Shown: positions 20,562 to 30,484 of the stretch, piece by piece
How positions within the stretch are numbered: the stretch's first letter is position 1
Layout of the letters: every line of letters begins with the position of its first letter
NCBI GenBank assembly: GCA_016946835.1
Contig: JACVTC010000034.1
Location: 1,103,001 to 1,167,000, forward strand
Length of the DNA: 64,000 nucleotides
Origin: Neocallimastix lanati (nom. inval.)
Lineage: Eukaryota; Neocallimastigomycota; Neocallimastigomycetes; Neocallimastigales; Neocallimastigaceae
Direction: 5' to 3'
Translations under genes and position numbers: made by a program
Notes under the pieces: generated by a model
Told to the model about the DNA's origin: nothing
The model's database searches: none
The model's input: only the letters and a program-made list of their open reading frames with translations

Positions 20562-23500
20562 TTAATTTTGAAATCCAATACGGTGTTCCCAATATTTATT
20601 TGCATACTCTGAATATTCAGTAGCCTGTTTTACCCAATTTTGATGTCTTAAGAAACGTCGAAATATATATTCTTCTTCTGATTCATTTGGATCTTTATAA
20701 ATGTCAGGGAACATGACTTCTAATGGCCAAGTGTTGTGTCTGCCATAAAGTAATTCGAAACTACTAAATTTTGTTTTTGAATTTTTAGTAGTTCTTAAGG
20801 CCCATAAAGCCGATGGAAGATATTCATCCCATTCAGACTCATTTTCTACTAATAATCTTAATAACTTCCCTATTTCTTTGTTTCGATTCTCAATCATTCC
20901 ATTCGATTCTGGATGATGCGGGGAAACGTAATGAACCCATGAACCATAAAGGTCAATCATCATCTTTGTTATTTCAGAGATAAAGGAACTACCATTATCT
21001 GTAATTATTATTTCAGGTGGTCCATGTCTTGTAAGTATTTCAACAAGAAATTTTATTACTTCTTCGGATTTCATGTTCGGGATTGCTTTAGCTTCAACCC
21101 ACTTGGTAAAATAATCGACTAAAGTTATTATATAATTGTTACCATTTTTAGTAGTTGGTAACGGTCCTATTATATCGAGTCCTACTCTAGTAAATGGTTG
21201 TTCAACAGGGGTAGCATTATCTCCAGAACTTTTTGGAAATGGTTTAGGCCTGCATGTTTGACATTTGTGACAACTTTTTATCCACATTCTTACATCATTC
21301 CAAATGCCAGGCCAATAGTAAGATTGCATAATTCTATTAGTAGTTTTCTCTGCTCCTTCATGTCCTACTAAATGGGCACGATTAATAATATCCTTTTTGT
21401 CTTCATCTTTATAGATAACTTTTAAATAAAGATCATCTTTTTTGTAATATAGAGTATTATCAACAACTTGATAATTCTTAGTGAAGTATTTTATTATACC
21501 TTCTGGTAGATCCAAATCCCTTGGATTAAAGTCGGCTAATATTGCATTAGCGCATTGAATAATTCCTTTTGAATTTTTAGAAGGTAATCTTGATAACGCA
21601 TCAACGAATACATTTTTTTTTCCTTTCTCGTAAATAAGTTCAATCTTATATTTGTTAAATTCTTCTATCCATCTTGCATGACGATTAGAAGTAGGAATGC
21701 TTTTTTTGAAAAACCCAAGTAATGGTTTATGATCCGTAATAAATTTTGTTAAATTTTTATTACTTAATATATATTGACTAAAATATTTTAAACTAAATAT
21801 GACAGCTAATCCTTCTAAGTCCGTTACGTAGTAATTCTTTTCAGATGTAGAGAGTGTTCTACTTACGCAACAGATAGGATGTTCAAGACTATCCCCTTCC
21901 TTCTGTAAAAGAACACCACCAATATCTTTAAGAGAAGCATCAGTACGAATGATGAATTCCTTTTTAAAATCTGGGTAACTTAATATTGGATCATTAAGTA
22001 AACATTCTTTAATATTTTCGAAAGCTTCTTCGCATTCATTTGACCATATATATTTTGAATTCTTTTTTAATAACTTAAAAAGAGGGTCAGCAATAATTGA
22101 GAAATTTGGAATAAATTTTCTATAATAACTAGCTAAACCTAAAAAAGAACGAAGTTCACTTACATCTTTAGGATTGTCCCACAAAGCAATACTTTGTACT
22201 TTGGATGGAATTGTTTTTAATCCTTTTGATGTTAGAACATGACCTAATACTTCAACACTTTCTTGAAAGAATTTACATTTTTGTAAGTTAAGAGAAAGAT
22301 TGTATTTAGAAAATATTTCAAAAGCTAACTTTAAATGTTTAAGATGTTCATCAAGGGTTCTTGAATAAATTACAATATCATCTAAGTAAACAAATAAACA
22401 TTTACCGATCAAAGGAAGTAATATTCTATTCATCTCCCGTTGGAAGGTAGCGGGAGCATTGGTAAGGCCAAATGGCATTACTTTAAAATTGTAATTGCCG
22501 AATTTTGTGGTAAATGCTGTTTTCTCTATATCTTCTGGATTCATTGGAATTTGATGATATCCAGAATATAAGTCTAATGCGGAGAATACTGTTGCACCAT
22601 TTACTGAATAAATTAGTTCATCTATAAATGGTAGTGCGTAAGAATCTTTTATAGTAATTTCATTTAATTTGCGATAATCAATACACATTCTCCATTTCCC
22701 ATTTTTCTTTTGAACTAATAGAACAGGAAAAGACCATGGAGAATGTGAAGGAACTATAAGTCCTTTTTCTAATAATTTAATTATTTCCGATTTAAGAATA
22801 TCTGCATGCTCTTTTGATAATTTGTATGGTTTTAATTTTATAGGTTTATTACTAATTGTCACAATTGAATGTGGTTCTAAATTAGCTGTACTTAATTGTG
22901 ACATTGAAGTTGCCATACAGTTTTTATACTTCTCAATTAAATTTTTAAATTCTGTCTTAAATTTTTCCGGGACAGAATCAATAATTTTATTTAAGGTATC
23001 GATGAACTCTTGTTGTTCATCTTTTTCTATAATAATGGAATTAACAAGAGGTATTTCTGATTTACTATTAATTATATAGGTTACTTGTTTAATTCCTTTC
23101 TTAATTTTCTGGTAGACAGCATCATCATCTGGATCTATATACAAACGATACTTTTTCTGAATTCCTCTACCAAATATAATTTCAAAATATGGATTCGTAT
23201 AATTAATTACATAGAATTTTTCTGTAATAGTTAATCTATTATTTACGTTTATTTTTAATTCAATGTAACTATTTGTAGTTACTTTAGTACCATCCACAAT
23301 GGTAATATCTTCTAAATTTTCACATTGTTTAATTACTTTATGTTTTAGTTTGCCTAGACAATTATTTGTTATAACATTATAGTTTTCACCGGTATCGTAT
23401 AAGATTTTAAATGTTTTATTATCTATTTCACCACAAATAATAGGAAGACTTGTATTAGTTAAGGAACAAAGGATTTTCTCAACTCTTGGTTTACAACCTT

Positions 23501-23747
23501 GTTCAAGTTCTTTTCTAATGGACGGGCTTGCAGATAATAATTGAGATAAACTAATTTTTGGAAATAGGTTATTAGCTTCTTCAGTTATACTAAACTTTTC
23601 ATTTTCATTTAACATTTGGATATTGGTCATTTTTCTTTTCTTAATAGTTTTTGATTTTTCTGATTCTTTTTCATTATTACTTTCAGTATATGAGGCTCCA
23701 CTAATCTCATTTTCATTACTATTTTCTTCTTCATTAACTTCCATCAC
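20562..23747 (-). CDS. pol: Gypsy-C Pol, copy 2
   Basis: 1061 residues, reading the same as copy 1 over its whole length: protease DTG, RT with YLDD, RNase H, integrase HHCC and DDE core. No difference between the two copies is seen in pol. The few differences lie toward gag and the leader (near 24060, 24160, 24200, 24870, 24980 and 25275). This pattern dates the duplication as recent. Confidence 0.85.
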   Translation of the reverse strand: MMEVNEEENSNENEISGASYTESNNEKESEKSKTIKKRKMTNIQMLNENEKFSITEEANNLFPKISLSQLLSASPSIRKELEQGCKPRVEKILCSLTNTSLPIICGEIDNKTFKILYDTGENYNVITNNCLGKLKHKVIKQCENLEDITIVDGTKVTTNSYIELKINVNNRLTITEKFYVINYTNPYFEIIFGRGIQKKYRLYIDPDDDAVYQKIKKGIKQVTYIINSKSEIPLVNSIIIEKDEQQEFIDTLNKIIDSVPEKFKTEFKNLIEKYKNCMATSMSQLSTANLEPHSIVTISNKPIKLKPYKLSKEHADILKSEIIKLLEKGLIVPSHSPWSFPVLLVQKKNGKWRMCIDYRKLNEITIKDSYALPFIDELIYSVNGATVFSALDLYSGYHQIPMNPEDIEKTAFTTKFGNYNFKVMPFGLTNAPATFQREMNRILLPLIGKCLFVYLDDIVIYSRTLDEHLKHLKLAFEIFSKYNLSLNLQKCKFFQESVEVLGHVLTSKGLKTIPSKVQSIALWDNPKDVSELRSFLGLASYYRKFIPNFSIIADPLFKLLKKNSKYIWSNECEEAFENIKECLLNDPILSYPDFKKEFIIRTDASLKDIGGVLLQKEGDSLEHPICCVSRTLSTSEKNYYVTDLEGLAVIFSLKYFSQYILSNKNLTKFITDHKPLLGFFKKSIPTSNRHARWIEEFNKYKIELIYEKGKKNVFVDALSRLPSKNSKGIIQCANAILADFNPRDLDLPEGIIKYFTKNYQVVDNTLYYKKDDLYLKVIYKDEDKKDIINRAHLVGHEGAEKTTNRIMQSYYWPGIWNDVRMWIKSCHKCQTCRPKPFPKSSGDNATPVEQPFTRVGLDIIGPLPTTKNGNNYIITLVDYFTKWVEAKAIPNMKSEEVIKFLVEILTRHGPPEIIITDNGSSFISEITKMMIDLYGSWVHYVSPHHPESNGMIENRNKEIGKLLRLLVENESEWDEYLPSALWALRTTKNSKTKFSSFELLYGRHNTWPLEVMFPDIYKDPNESEEEYIFRRFLRHQNWVKQATEYSEYANKYWEHRIGFQN

Positions 23748-24062
23748 TATATCATCACTAGTATTTGGTTCATTTTCTTCAGAATTGCTAAGCTTTCTTC
23801 TTCTAGCATCTTTAATTACTTTCTTTTGTTGTTTTACTAATTTTGTTTTGGGTTCACTTAATAATGAAGGCTTTACTATAGATTTGTTATTTAATTTTTT
23901 TGTCGAAGTTTTTCTCTTTTGTACTGTACCGATAAAGTTTGAAGAATTTCCTTCAATATTACTTTCTTCTTTAGTGAAATTTTCTTTGTCATTTTCACTT
24001 CTTTCGAAATTATTTTCATTTTCATTTTCATTTTCATTTTCATTTGCAATTTTAATTGTCTT

Positions 24063-24080
24063 GGGAGATTGCGTACTCCC
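24063..24080 (-). other. hairpin between gag and pol, Gypsy-C copy 2
   Basis: Same GGGAG/CTCCC stem-loop as in copy 1. A neighbouring base differs (C in copy 1, T here) without touching the stem. Confidence 0.35.
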
Positions 24081-24169
24081 GATTATTAATTTAAATGGCT
24101 TTCGTCGTTTTCAGGGCAATCATTCATTTTGTGACCAATTCGTTTACATTGTACACAAAAATTTATTTT

Positions 24170-25054
24170 TTATTGTTCTAATTTTTTTGTAATGTCATCT
24201 AAATCTTCTATTGTTGATTGAGGGTACCTTAAAGTGTTCATTCTATGTTCTATTCCTTTGTTTATTTCTTCTCTTGATTGCATTTTATACCTATTATTTC
24301 TAATATTGTTATTATAGGTATCATTATTTTTATTTTTATTATCGTAATGATTATAATTATTATTATTGTTGTTATATTGCTTATTATTCGATCTAGAATT
24401 TGAAGTTGAAAAATAATCATTTCTGTAATTATAATTGTTATAATTATTATTATAATTTTTAGATTCATTGAAATCTTTTATTTCTTTCTTGTTAACTCCG
24501 TGTAATTTTTTATATTTATTTTTATTTTCTTCCATTAAAGCAATAATTTTTCCTTTCTTGGATGTTATTTTCATTGCATCCTGAAGTGAGGTTGGTTCCT
24601 CTTCTAATAAGGCTTCATAAATTTTACCCCAATTCTTAAAAGCATTAATATAATATGAAGTGATAACTTGGTCACTAATTTCTAAATTCACTTGATTACA
24701 TAGGGTATTGAATCTTACATCAAATTCAGAGATTCTTTCCCCCTTTTTAATAGTGACTGTAGATAATTCTAATAATCTGGTATTTTTAGAGGTAGAGACT
24801 CTGAAATGTCCTCTTAATTTATTTATTATAGTTTTGTAACTATCTGGTGCTTCTTTGTTTAATGAATTGAATACAATGGTTCTCGCTATATCTGTAGTTA
24901 AGGAGATTAAGTATTCAATTTTATCTTCTTCTTCTTCTATTTTATTAGCTTTACACCAGCGTTCATACGAAAAATGCCATTCCTCGAAGGAAACCTTATC
25001 CTTCCCTAATATAGGTAACCTATTAAAGGTTATTGCCTTGGTTGAATTTTCCAT
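24170..25054 (-). CDS. gag: Gypsy-C Gag, copy 2
   Basis: 294 residues, the same architecture as copy 1 (capsid-like domain, then Asn/Tyr-rich tail). It differs at about three residues: E for K near 24, V for E near 61, D for N near 285. These are the only coding differences seen between the two copies. Confidence 0.8.
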   Translation of the reverse strand: MENSTKAITFNRLPILGKDKVSFEEWHFSYERWCKANKIEEEEDKIEYLISLTTDIARTIVFNSLNKEAPDSYKTIINKLRGHFRVSTSKNTRLLELSTVTIKKGERISEFDVRFNTLCNQVNLEISDQVITSYYINAFKNWGKIYEALLEEEPTSLQDAMKITSKKGKIIALMEENKNKYKKLHGVNKKEIKDFNESKNYNNNYNNYNYRNDYFSTSNSRSNNKQYNNNNNNYNHYDNKNKNNDTYNNNIRNNRYKMQSREEINKGIEHRMNTLRYPQSTIEDLDDITKKLEQ

Positions 25055-25186
25055 TATTATTATTATTTTATTTATAAATTTTAAAAGAAACCTTACAATT
25101 TATATTTTCGCTTATCTTAATTTATGAATTTATGAATTATTTTACTTATTTCATTTTATTTATTCTTGCAAAAAGAAAAAAAAAAA

Positions 25187-25212
25187 ATTTTTTTTTTTTT
25201 TTTTTTTTTTTT
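25187..25212 (-). repeat. A-tract in Gypsy-C leader, copy 2 (proximal)
   Basis: T26 on the plus strand, three shorter than in copy 1. Such length change is expected for homopolymers. Confidence 0.6.
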
Positions 25213-25270
25213 CTTTTAATTATTCTTTCGACTGTAGATAGTAGTATTTGTATACAATTTTATTTTAATT

Positions 25271-25589
25271 AACGCCTTTGCCTCACAACCAAAAAAAAAA
25301 CCGGCGGTGTTAATATAACAAAAAGGGAACAAGTAAACCCTTAAAAGAAAATTTTAAAACTATATATTTAATCTTAGACCTTCGGTGATCTAAGCGCATT
25401 AACCGTTGTTAACTCGTTTACTGCAACCTCACTCTGTTGAAGAGATATGGGATTAGATTACGTCTTTTATAGTAATCCTTTACGCAGTCTCTAACCAAAT
25501 AGATTCGTCTAAACGAGTTGCAAATGAGCTTATTGAATACACTCACAAACAACGTATAACCGAGTATTCTAACACTCGTCCTAATAATT

Positions 25590-25590
<1 letters not shown>
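25271..25590 (-). ncRNA. structured 5' leader RNA of Gypsy-C, copy 2
   Basis: The same three hairpins: H2 25271-25311 (one A-T pair now G-T, AACGCC/GGTGTT, so pairing is kept), H3 AAGGG/CCCTT, and H1 25373-25394 with the CCTTCGG cap. The 61-nt H2-H1 spacing is retained. Confidence 0.6.

Positions 25591-25626
<36 letters not shown>
25591..25626 (-). repeat. A-tract in Gypsy-C leader, copy 2 (distal)
   Basis: T36 on the plus strand, between the leader and the primer-binding site. Confidence 0.6.
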
Positions 25627-25629
<3 letters not shown>

Positions 25630-25686
25630 CTACTTAAATCTACTTGAATAATTAAAATAGATATAACTTACTCGTATAGGAGTTAT

Positions 25687-25704
25687 ATCACTCACTCTCC
25701 ACCA
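25687..25704 (-). other. primer-binding site for tRNA-Trp, copy 2
   Basis: Identical 18-nt match to the 3' end of tRNA-Trp plus CCA, 2 nt inside the right LTR. Confidence 0.9.
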
Positions 25705-25706
25705 AT

Positions 25707-26457
25707 TGACAAACGATTCTATTATCTTAATTTGAAGTTATTACTTCAAAAGTGATAATAGATGTATCAAGTTTGATATAAAATTTAATATAAATGAATT
25801 TGTTTTATTATTATTAATAATTAAGTTATTATTATTCTAGCTTAACACTGAATTGTTATTAATTTTTCAAAATTATACATTTCTTTTGTGTTTAGAATTA
25901 ATTTTTATTATTATTTATTAATTTTTATTATTATTTATTAATTTTTATTATTATTTATTACTTTTTATTATTATTTATTAATATAATATTTGGTTATTAT
26001 TTTTTTTATTACATTTCTAATAACAACGAGAAATTAATTTTATAAAATATTTACAAGTATTTATATTTTTACAATAATTTAAAGTATTTACAATTTTTAA
26101 TAATAAAACAATTAAGAATAATTATATTTATAAAAATAAACAATAAAATAAACAAATAAACAATTAATACAAGAATTATTATAAACAAAGAATTCAAAAT
26201 AATAAAAAAAAAAGAGAAAATTGTTTACGAACTATTTACTTTTAATTAAAAAGAGAAATTAATTAACATTAGTATTTCATTATTTTAAAAATTAAAATAG
26301 AATTAGAGTATAATTTCGAGTTTTAGAATTTAATTAAAATAAATTTTTTTATTATGATTTTAATTTCAAATTTTAATTTATTAATTTGTTGTTGAATAGG
26401 TTAGATATTATTCAAGCTTTCTAATAATTTTATGCTTAAGAATTCCAATCTGTATCA
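25707..26457 (-). repeat. Gypsy-C outer 5' LTR
   Basis: 751 bp, TGACAAACG...CTGTATCA. It carries extra TTATTATTTATTAATTTT units relative to the other two LTRs and scattered substitutions. Confidence 0.85.
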
Positions 26458-26460
26458 AAA

Positions 26461-27334
26461 TGTAAGAATCTATAATTATTTGTTAGCAAATAATTATATT
26501 TTCTTAGTTAAGTTATTATAACTATAACTTTATTTAATTACATATAATATTTATTAAATTTATTTAATTTAATTTTAAATATTCATTAATTTAACAAAAT
26601 TTATTTAATTAATTTTAAATAATATATTTACAATATGCCAAATTCTCTACTGTAACTAATGTATTTTGTATTGTATTCTGTATTTTATAATGTATTCTGT
26701 ATTTTATAATGTATTCTGTATTTTATTAACTATTTAATTTTATATTTTTAATATAAGGATAAATTATATGATCGAAATATCTTTTATTATTTTATTCTTT
26801 TATTTTCGATCATTAGATTGGAAAATCGGTTAATTAAGATTTTTTCCAATTACTTTTTAGAAGTAATCGGTTTTACTTAATTAATGCGATGATCGATATG
26901 GATAGAATATCGATCGAAAACTTATCTAGGTTTTTCTATCTAATCTTTTCCTAGATAAGAGATTTGTTAAGATTAGAAAACCCTTTCTTATTTAACCTTA
27001 TTTTAATAAAAAAATATAAATAAGGCTCTTGAGTTCTCTTTGAGAAATCAAGAGTTATTATTATAAAAAACATAGTTATAATAGTAACATTTTTATATTT
27101 TTAACTTTAATAAATTAATAAAAATATTTTATTCAAAAACATATTTTTAAGATCAATTTATACAAACAATTCTTCTCTTACATTTTGTGTTATTATTATA
27201 ATTAATTTTATAATAAACTCTACATTAAAGGTAAAAAAAAATTTATTTTATTTTATTTTCTCAACTTAATGAATTAGTCGTTAAGTTGTAGTTAATAATT
27301 CTATTTTGAGTTAGTTCTTAATAGAATTATTACA
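26461..27334 (+). mobile_element. solo LTR, family B (copy B2)
   Basis: 874 bp, TGTAAGAATC...GAATTATTACA, with perfect CAAAA duplications at 26456-26460 and 27335-27339. It shares the inverted repeats and TATA region with B1. The left duplication overlaps the terminal CA of Gypsy-C. Confidence 0.8.
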
Positions 27335-27340
27335 CAAAAA

Positions 27341-28533
27341 TGTTGAGGTTCATATTAGAAAAGGAGTGTGAGCATTAATTAAATAGATAAATTAAATAAT
27401 TACTAAATTACACTAAAAGAATTTATTATTACACATTATAAATTTTATTTAAAGAACTATTATTAAAAATATTTATTATTTATAAATTATATAATTATTT
27501 TATTGTTAAAAATAACTTTATTAATATTAAAATTTATTATTATAACAATATGGGAAACCTTTCAATTCTTATTCCTATTTCATTATCACTACTATTTCTA
27601 CTATTTCTTTTCTCAGAAAGGCCCCCCTCATAAAATAATATGGATAATACATATTTTATATTATTTAATTACATTATTAAAACCAATCATATAAATTAAT
27701 TAATTACATAAATTTAATATTTAAAATAATAAAATATAACCAATATAAAAATTATTAATATAGAATATAAGAAAATTATTAATAGTAAAGAATATAATAA
27801 TATATTTTTATATAATAAATTTGTCAAAGTTTTAAGATAATTTGGTCTTAACGATTAGGTCAAGATGCCAAATTATAGTAATTAATTAATAACTTAATTT
27901 TACTCTTATTTAAAACATATTGTTATTAGTAAATTTAATAATTAAGTTTTTTATTTAAAATATAAATTTTATTTAATCTTAATAATATTTTATTACATTA
28001 TTATTTTATATAATTATTACTATAATTTAAATTACAATAATCCTACAAAGGATTAATCAAAAGAATTTAAACATGTATTTATATAAAATAATTAATTATT
28101 AAAATATTAATCATTAATATGAATATGTAAATAATATTAATATAAGTTTGATATTGATAATATAAAGTTAGATAATAATATAAATATTTAATATAAATAA
28201 AATATAAGAATCAAATATTGCTAAATATTATAATTTATAATTAAAATATAATATGTAGAAATTAATTTAATATGACAATCACGTGTTTACATTATTTAAT
28301 ATATATTAAATTCAATATATTAATAATATTTAGTAATTAGTTGGCCTAGACTAATTCCTAAATATTTTAATAAAGTTAATTTAATAATAATTATTATATT
28401 ATTATTATTTATTAACATTGAAATTCAAATAACTGAATTATCGAAATTGAAATTGAATTGAAATTCAGTTATTATCTTAACAAAATTATTAAAAATTTAA
28501 TTAAAAATATCATTATTATTCTATTCTTTATCA
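27341..28533. mobile_element. solo LTR (TGTTGAGG...TTTATCA)
   Basis: 1193 bp. The left flank is AAAAA (27336-27340). With E2 removed, the right flank is also AAAAA, followed by TTCAGC and the tRNA gene. About 27832-28400 is the inverted counterpart of 1-560. No real gene is present; a small frame at 27503-27694 is low-complexity. Confidence 0.65.
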
Positions 28534-28536
28534 AAA

Positions 28537-29512
28537 TGTAATAATCATACTAAGTTCTATCACTAAATATGATTATTAACTTCAACTTAATGACTAATTC
28601 ATTAAGTTGAGAAATAAAAAATAAAAATAAAAACTTTACCTAAAAAGAGAGTTTATTATAAAATTAATTATAATAACAACACAAAAAGTAAAAGAAGGAA
28701 TATTTAGATAAATTTGGTTTTAAGAAATATGTTTTTTGAATAAAATGTTTTATTAATTTATTAAAATTTAAAATATAATATTGCTATTATTATAACTATA
28801 TTTTTATAATAATAACTCTTGATTTCTTAAAGGGAAATCAAGAGCCTTATTTATATTTTTTTATGGAAATAAGGTTAAATAAAAAGGTTTTCTAATCTTA
28901 AAAAATATCTTATCTAGAAAAAGATTAGAAGAAAAAACTAGATAAGTTTTTTGATCGATATTCTATTCATATCGATCATCGTATATATTAAGTAAAACCA
29001 AATATATTATTTTATATTTGGATAAAACCTTAATATATCGATTTCCTAAATTTTAATTTAGATCATCAAATAAAAGGAAAAATCAATAATAACCGGAATG
29101 ATCTAAATTATTCTATTTTTCTAAATATTATTTTTAAAATCTAATCTAAACTTATTAACATAAAACTATCTTTAAACTAGAATACAGAATTATAAAAAAT
29201 ACAGAAACTTATTAATTGTTCTTTTAAATGTACAATGTAAAAAATAAATAAAACTAATGTTTACATTAACTTGATAATTAAATGAATAACTAAATAAAAT
29301 TAATAATATTAATAAGTGTACATATAATAATTATTTAAATAAATTTTCTAATATTATTTAAGTGTATGAATAATTACAATTATAATAAATTTGATAATAA
29401 TATCTCAATGTATGAATTAATTATAATTTAAATAAATTTATAATTATTATCAATAATTATAAAGACTAAGAAATAATAATTATTTATTAGTAAATTATTA
29501 TTATTTCTTACA
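28537..29512 (-). mobile_element. solo LTR, family B reversed (copy E2), next to tRNA-Trp
   Basis: 976 bp, flanked by CAAAA at 28532-28536 and 29513-29517. The right duplication lies 12-16 bp upstream of the mature tRNA-Trp 5' end, the position Ty3 of yeast uses relative to Pol III start sites. Confidence 0.8.
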
Positions 29513-29528
29513 CAAAAAATTCAGCTAA

Positions 29529-29600
29529 GGAGGGTTGGCGCAACGGTAGCGCGTCCGCCTCCAGAGCGGAAGGTTGGGTGTTCGAATCACTCACTCTCCA
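29529..29600 (+). tRNA. tRNA-Trp: tRNA-Trp (anticodon CCA)
   Basis: A 72-nt intronless cloverleaf. The acceptor GGAGGGT/ACTCTCC has one G-T pair. The D stem is GCGC/GCGC, the anticodon stem TCCGC/GCGGA with loop CTCCAGA (anticodon CCA), the T stem GGGTG/CACTC with loop TTCGAAT, and the discriminator A. CCA is not encoded. It is followed at once by T6, a Pol III terminator. Its 3' end matches the Gypsy-C primer site exactly. The whole LTR stack on its left ends at its upstream flank. Confidence 0.97.
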
Positions 29601-29606
29601 TTTTTT
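29601..29606 (+). terminator. Pol III T-run terminator
   Basis: Six T's directly after the tRNA-Trp discriminator base. Confidence 0.85.
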
Positions 29607-30401
29607 GTTTATTATTAATATATACATATATATATACTTTTTTTTTCTATCATATTAAAATATATATAAATATAATATAAAACTAATATATATATATAAA
29701 AACTTATAATTTTCAAATATCAATGATTAAGAAAAAAAAGAAAAGAAAAATATATATATTATTTATAAATGAAAATATATTTTTTAATAATTTAATTTTT
29801 TATTTTATTATTTTATTAAGCTATATTTATTCTATATTTATTTTATGATATTATTTCATGATATAATATATACTATATATTATAATATATATATATATAT
29901 ACATATTTTTTATTATACATTTTATTGTATTTTTTTATACTAATGCTATCTTTAATTTTATATATATATATATAAATGTACACCAAAATTTTTAAAAAGA
30001 TATTTTTTTTTTCCATATGTATATTAATAAAATTTACTTATTATAGATTTTTGATAAATATTTTATAATTATTTTTTTTTTGTTGTTGTTGTTTTTTGCT
30101 TTTCACTTTATTTAATTTTTATTTTAATTATTTATTATATTTTATATTTAATTTTGTTTCGTTTCGATATTTTATTTTTATTTTAATTATTTATTATAGT
30201 TTATGTTTAATTTTGTTTCGTTTTGTTATTTTAATAGTTATTATCATTATAATATATTTTTTTTTTGTTATTATTATTATGATTTTATTATTAATGTTAT
30301 TTTTATCTGTATATTAAGTTTTAAATTTTAAGATATCTTCTTTTTAAAACATCTTTGTTTTTCAGTATGGTATCTGTAGTCCAACAAAATAAGGAATAAT
30401 A
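29607..30401. other. intergenic, nothing recognised
   Basis: AT-rich sequence with (TA)n runs around 29610-29700 and 29880-29970. The small frame at 30096-30317 is a low-complexity Phe/Ile/Tyr string with no sign of coding. No LTR ends are seen here, so the stack stops at the tRNA. Confidence 0.6.
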
Positions 30402-30430
30402 TGAAGAATGAGCGATTCGAACACCCAACC
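30402..30430 (-). pseudogene. fragment of tRNA-Trp 3' half, inverted
   Basis: On the minus strand GGTTGGGTGTTCGAATC is followed by CGCTCATTCTTCA. It matches 26 of the last 29 bases of the tRNA-Trp gene and runs to its discriminator. The 5' half is absent: an A/T-rich run lies there instead. It could be a decayed tRNA gene, or tRNA-end sequence left by a retroelement. Confidence 0.65.
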
Positions 30431-30484
30431 TTTTTTTCTTTTTTTATTTATTTATTTATTTATTTATTTATTTTGATTTATTTA

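Larger units (their letters stand above)
13468..26457 (-). mobile_element. Gypsy-C tandem: LTR-internal-LTR-internal-LTR
   Basis: Two nearly identical copies of a Ty3/Gypsy element on the minus strand share the central LTR: LTRs at 13468-14195, 19585-20312 and 25707-26457. Each internal part has gag, pol, a structured leader and a tRNA-Trp primer site. The left flank is AAAAA and the right flank an A-run now split by LTR B2. The outer-left and central LTRs are 728 bp and alike, while the right LTR is 751 bp and differs in a TTA-rich stretch. Both copies share the same coding disruption (about one each), so the duplication came after it, most simply by unequal LTR-LTR recombination. Confidence 0.85.

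Noticed and set aside
30096-30317. Small membrane protein gene
   Set aside because: A hydrophobic string coded by T-rich simple sequence, with no start context or conservation visible.
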